Shown in pieces: positions 4,614 through 5,385 of a stretch of 5,385 nucleotides of DNA. Numbering within the stretch: position 1 is the first letter of the stretch; each line of letters begins with the position of its first letter. A program made the translations under genes and the position numbers. This DNA is from Nanobdellota archaeon (GTDB lineage Archaea > Nanoarchaeota > Nanoarchaeia > Parvarchaeales > Parvarchaeaceae): contig JAJZOB010000001.1 of assembly GCA_021852135.1 (NCBI GenBank), forward strand, positions 1 through 5,385, written 5' to 3'. Under the pieces are notes generated by a model. The model saw only the letters and a program-made list of their open reading frames with translations. It was not told the origin of the DNA and did no database searches.

Positions 4614-5385
4614 TGCTTTACCCCCAATTCGCTGTTTAGATCCCTTTTCTTTATTACATTTCTAACAAACAGCAATGTGGCCGGAAGAACCACAATGTAA
4701 AACGCAATTATCGCTATACCTATTGGCACTATCGAAGGAGAGGTATTGGCAGCCGCTGAAACGGTCATTACATTGTATATTATCCAAGGCTGTCTGCCTA
4801 CTTCATCAGTTACCCATCCATCTTCCAGAAGGAAACCTGCCAAAACACCTATAACAATTAAGCCCTTCAGCACTAGCGGATTATCAAAAGGATCTGAAAA
4901 TATTTTATTTGAAAGTATCTTATTAAAGAAATGGTTTGACTCAAATTTGTCTCTTATCTTCCTTATATTCAACAACCAGATTAATAGAAAGATTATCATT
5001 ACTACGCCTATCAAAACTCCAATGCCCACCATTATGTCAAATGTATTGTGTACGACTGCAACGGGTGGCCAAGTGCTTTTTGGATAAGCCGCTAAAGAGT
5101 CATTGCTTGCTATGGCCCCATTAAAACTTCCAGTAGCAAGGAAACTCATCAAACCAGGAATGTTTATTGAGTCTACAGTCTTGTTGTTTACAAGGAAACC
5201 TCCTATGACTTCGGCAACGTGCGGGCCTGAATTGAAGTTCATTTCAAGAGCAGCGAATTTTTCAGGCTGATAAACCATTAAGTTCGTTATTGATTCTATC
5301 CCTATTATTACTGTAAGAATTATTGAAATTATAACGATGGCAGCGGCTATCTTTGCAGCTTTTTTGTAGTATTCTCTTTCCATCC
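4610..5385 (-). CDS. cydA: Cytochrome bd quinol oxidase subunit I, C-terminal part (partial, 5' end beyond window)
   Basis: CydA oxidises quinol and reduces O2 to water using haems b558, b595 and d, without copper. The frame is open to the window edge. The methionine at 5383 is not a credible start, because the protein here begins at the helix before the Q-loop and lacks the N-terminal half with the haem-ligating histidines. Counting from that methionine, QPEKFAALE (39-47) is the Q-loop quinol site, with Lys42 and Glu47 matching E. coli Lys252 and Glu257. FDIMVGIG (115-122) supplies Met118, the axial haem b558 ligand (E. coli Met393). DEVGRQPW (193-200) supplies Glu194 and Arg197, matching Glu445 and Arg448. 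Membrane helices lie at about 9-29, 114-138, 170-189 and 219-240. The Q-loop is of the short type. All catalytic residues visible are intact, so the enzyme should be active. The stop overlaps the cydB-like start in ATGA. Confidence 0.93.
   Translation of the reverse strand, partial: MEREYYKKAAKIAAAIVIISIILTVIIGIESITNLMVYQPEKFAALEMNFNSGPHVAEVIGGFLVNNKTVDSINIPGLMSFLATGSFNGAIASNDSLAAYPKSTWPPVAVVHNTFDIMVGIGVLIGVVMIIFLLIWLLNIRKIRDKFESNHFFNKILSNKIFSDPFDNPLVLKGLIVIGVLAGFLLEDGWVTDEVGRQPWIIYNVMTVSAAANTSPSIVPIGIAIIAFYIVVLPATLLFVRNVIKKRDLNSELGVKQ
4620..4625 (-). promoter_or_regulatory. Shine-Dalgarno-like site for the cydB-like gene
   Basis: GGGGGT lies inside the end of cydA, six bases before the cydB-like ATG, one mismatch from GGAGGT. 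It is the only convincing Shine-Dalgarno sequence in the window. It serves an internal operon gene, as expected where first genes are leaderless. Confidence 0.5.

Noticed and set aside
4746..5124. Overlapping plus-strand open frames opposite cydA
   Set aside because: They lie wholly antisense to a strongly conserved cydA segment, overlap each other in different frames, and show no recognisable domain or promoter.
5381..5383. ATG as the true start of cydA
   Set aside because: The protein would begin at the helix before the Q-loop and lack both haem-ligating histidines, while the frame stays open to the window edge. The gene is cut by the window.
1..5385. CRISPR array, tRNA, rRNA or insertion sequence
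   Set aside because: I saw no spaced direct repeats beyond the single TAATACT pair, no tRNA-like cloverleaf in the short gaps, no rRNA-like sequence and no transposase or terminal repeats.

Overview
This is an AT-rich window in which every supported gene lies on the minus strand, so transcription runs from high to low coordinates. It looks archaeal. An archaeal class III (prepilin-type) signal peptide is cut by the left edge. There is an Lrp/AsnC one-domain regulator and a zinc-ribbon protein resembling ribosomal protein S26e, which most bacteria lack. TATA-like boxes sit about 27-28 bases upstream of start codons, as in leaderless archaeal transcripts. A cytochrome bd oxidase with a divergent second subunit, the tight gene packing, small proteins and glycosylation-sequon-rich surface proteins suggest a small-genome, aerobic or microaerobic lineage. 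DPANN archaea of the Parvarchaeota/Micrarchaeota (ARMAN) kind or relatives of Thermoplasmata would fit, but this assignment is inference.

Layout in transcription order. (1) Positions 5385 to 2408 form a tight operon: the C-terminal half of cydA (its start is outside the window), a cydB-like gene joined by an ATGA overlap, an S26e-like gene with a long acidic tail that overlaps cydB by 41 bases, and a membrane-anchored extracytoplasmic protein 3 bases further on. That last protein appears related to the non-catalytic part of Stt3/AglB oligosaccharyltransferases. (2) Positions 2360 to 1597 hold an Lrp/AsnC-type regulator and a two-transmembrane protein joined by a TAATG stop/start overlap. A TATA-like box and a pair of direct repeats lie upstream. 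(3) Positions 1529 to 912 hold a short 2,3-bisphosphoglycerate-dependent phosphoglycerate mutase with its own promoter. (4) Positions 799 to 251 hold a SprT-like zinc metalloprotease candidate with its own promoter. (5) Positions 144 to 1 hold the beginning of a pilin-like gene, with its own promoter and an inverted repeat in front.

Functionally, the cyd genes encode a quinol-oxidising terminal oxidase, gpmA serves lower glycolysis or gluconeogenesis, and the pilin and sequon-rich proteins are cell-surface components. I see no obvious multigene defence or mobile system, no tRNA or rRNA, no CRISPR and no insertion sequence. The most unusual items are the oxidase / ribosomal-protein / Stt3-domain operon and the uncharacterised regulator plus two-transmembrane pair. 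The gaps between genes are all shorter than about 115 bases and carry only promoter-like, palindromic or T-rich signals.
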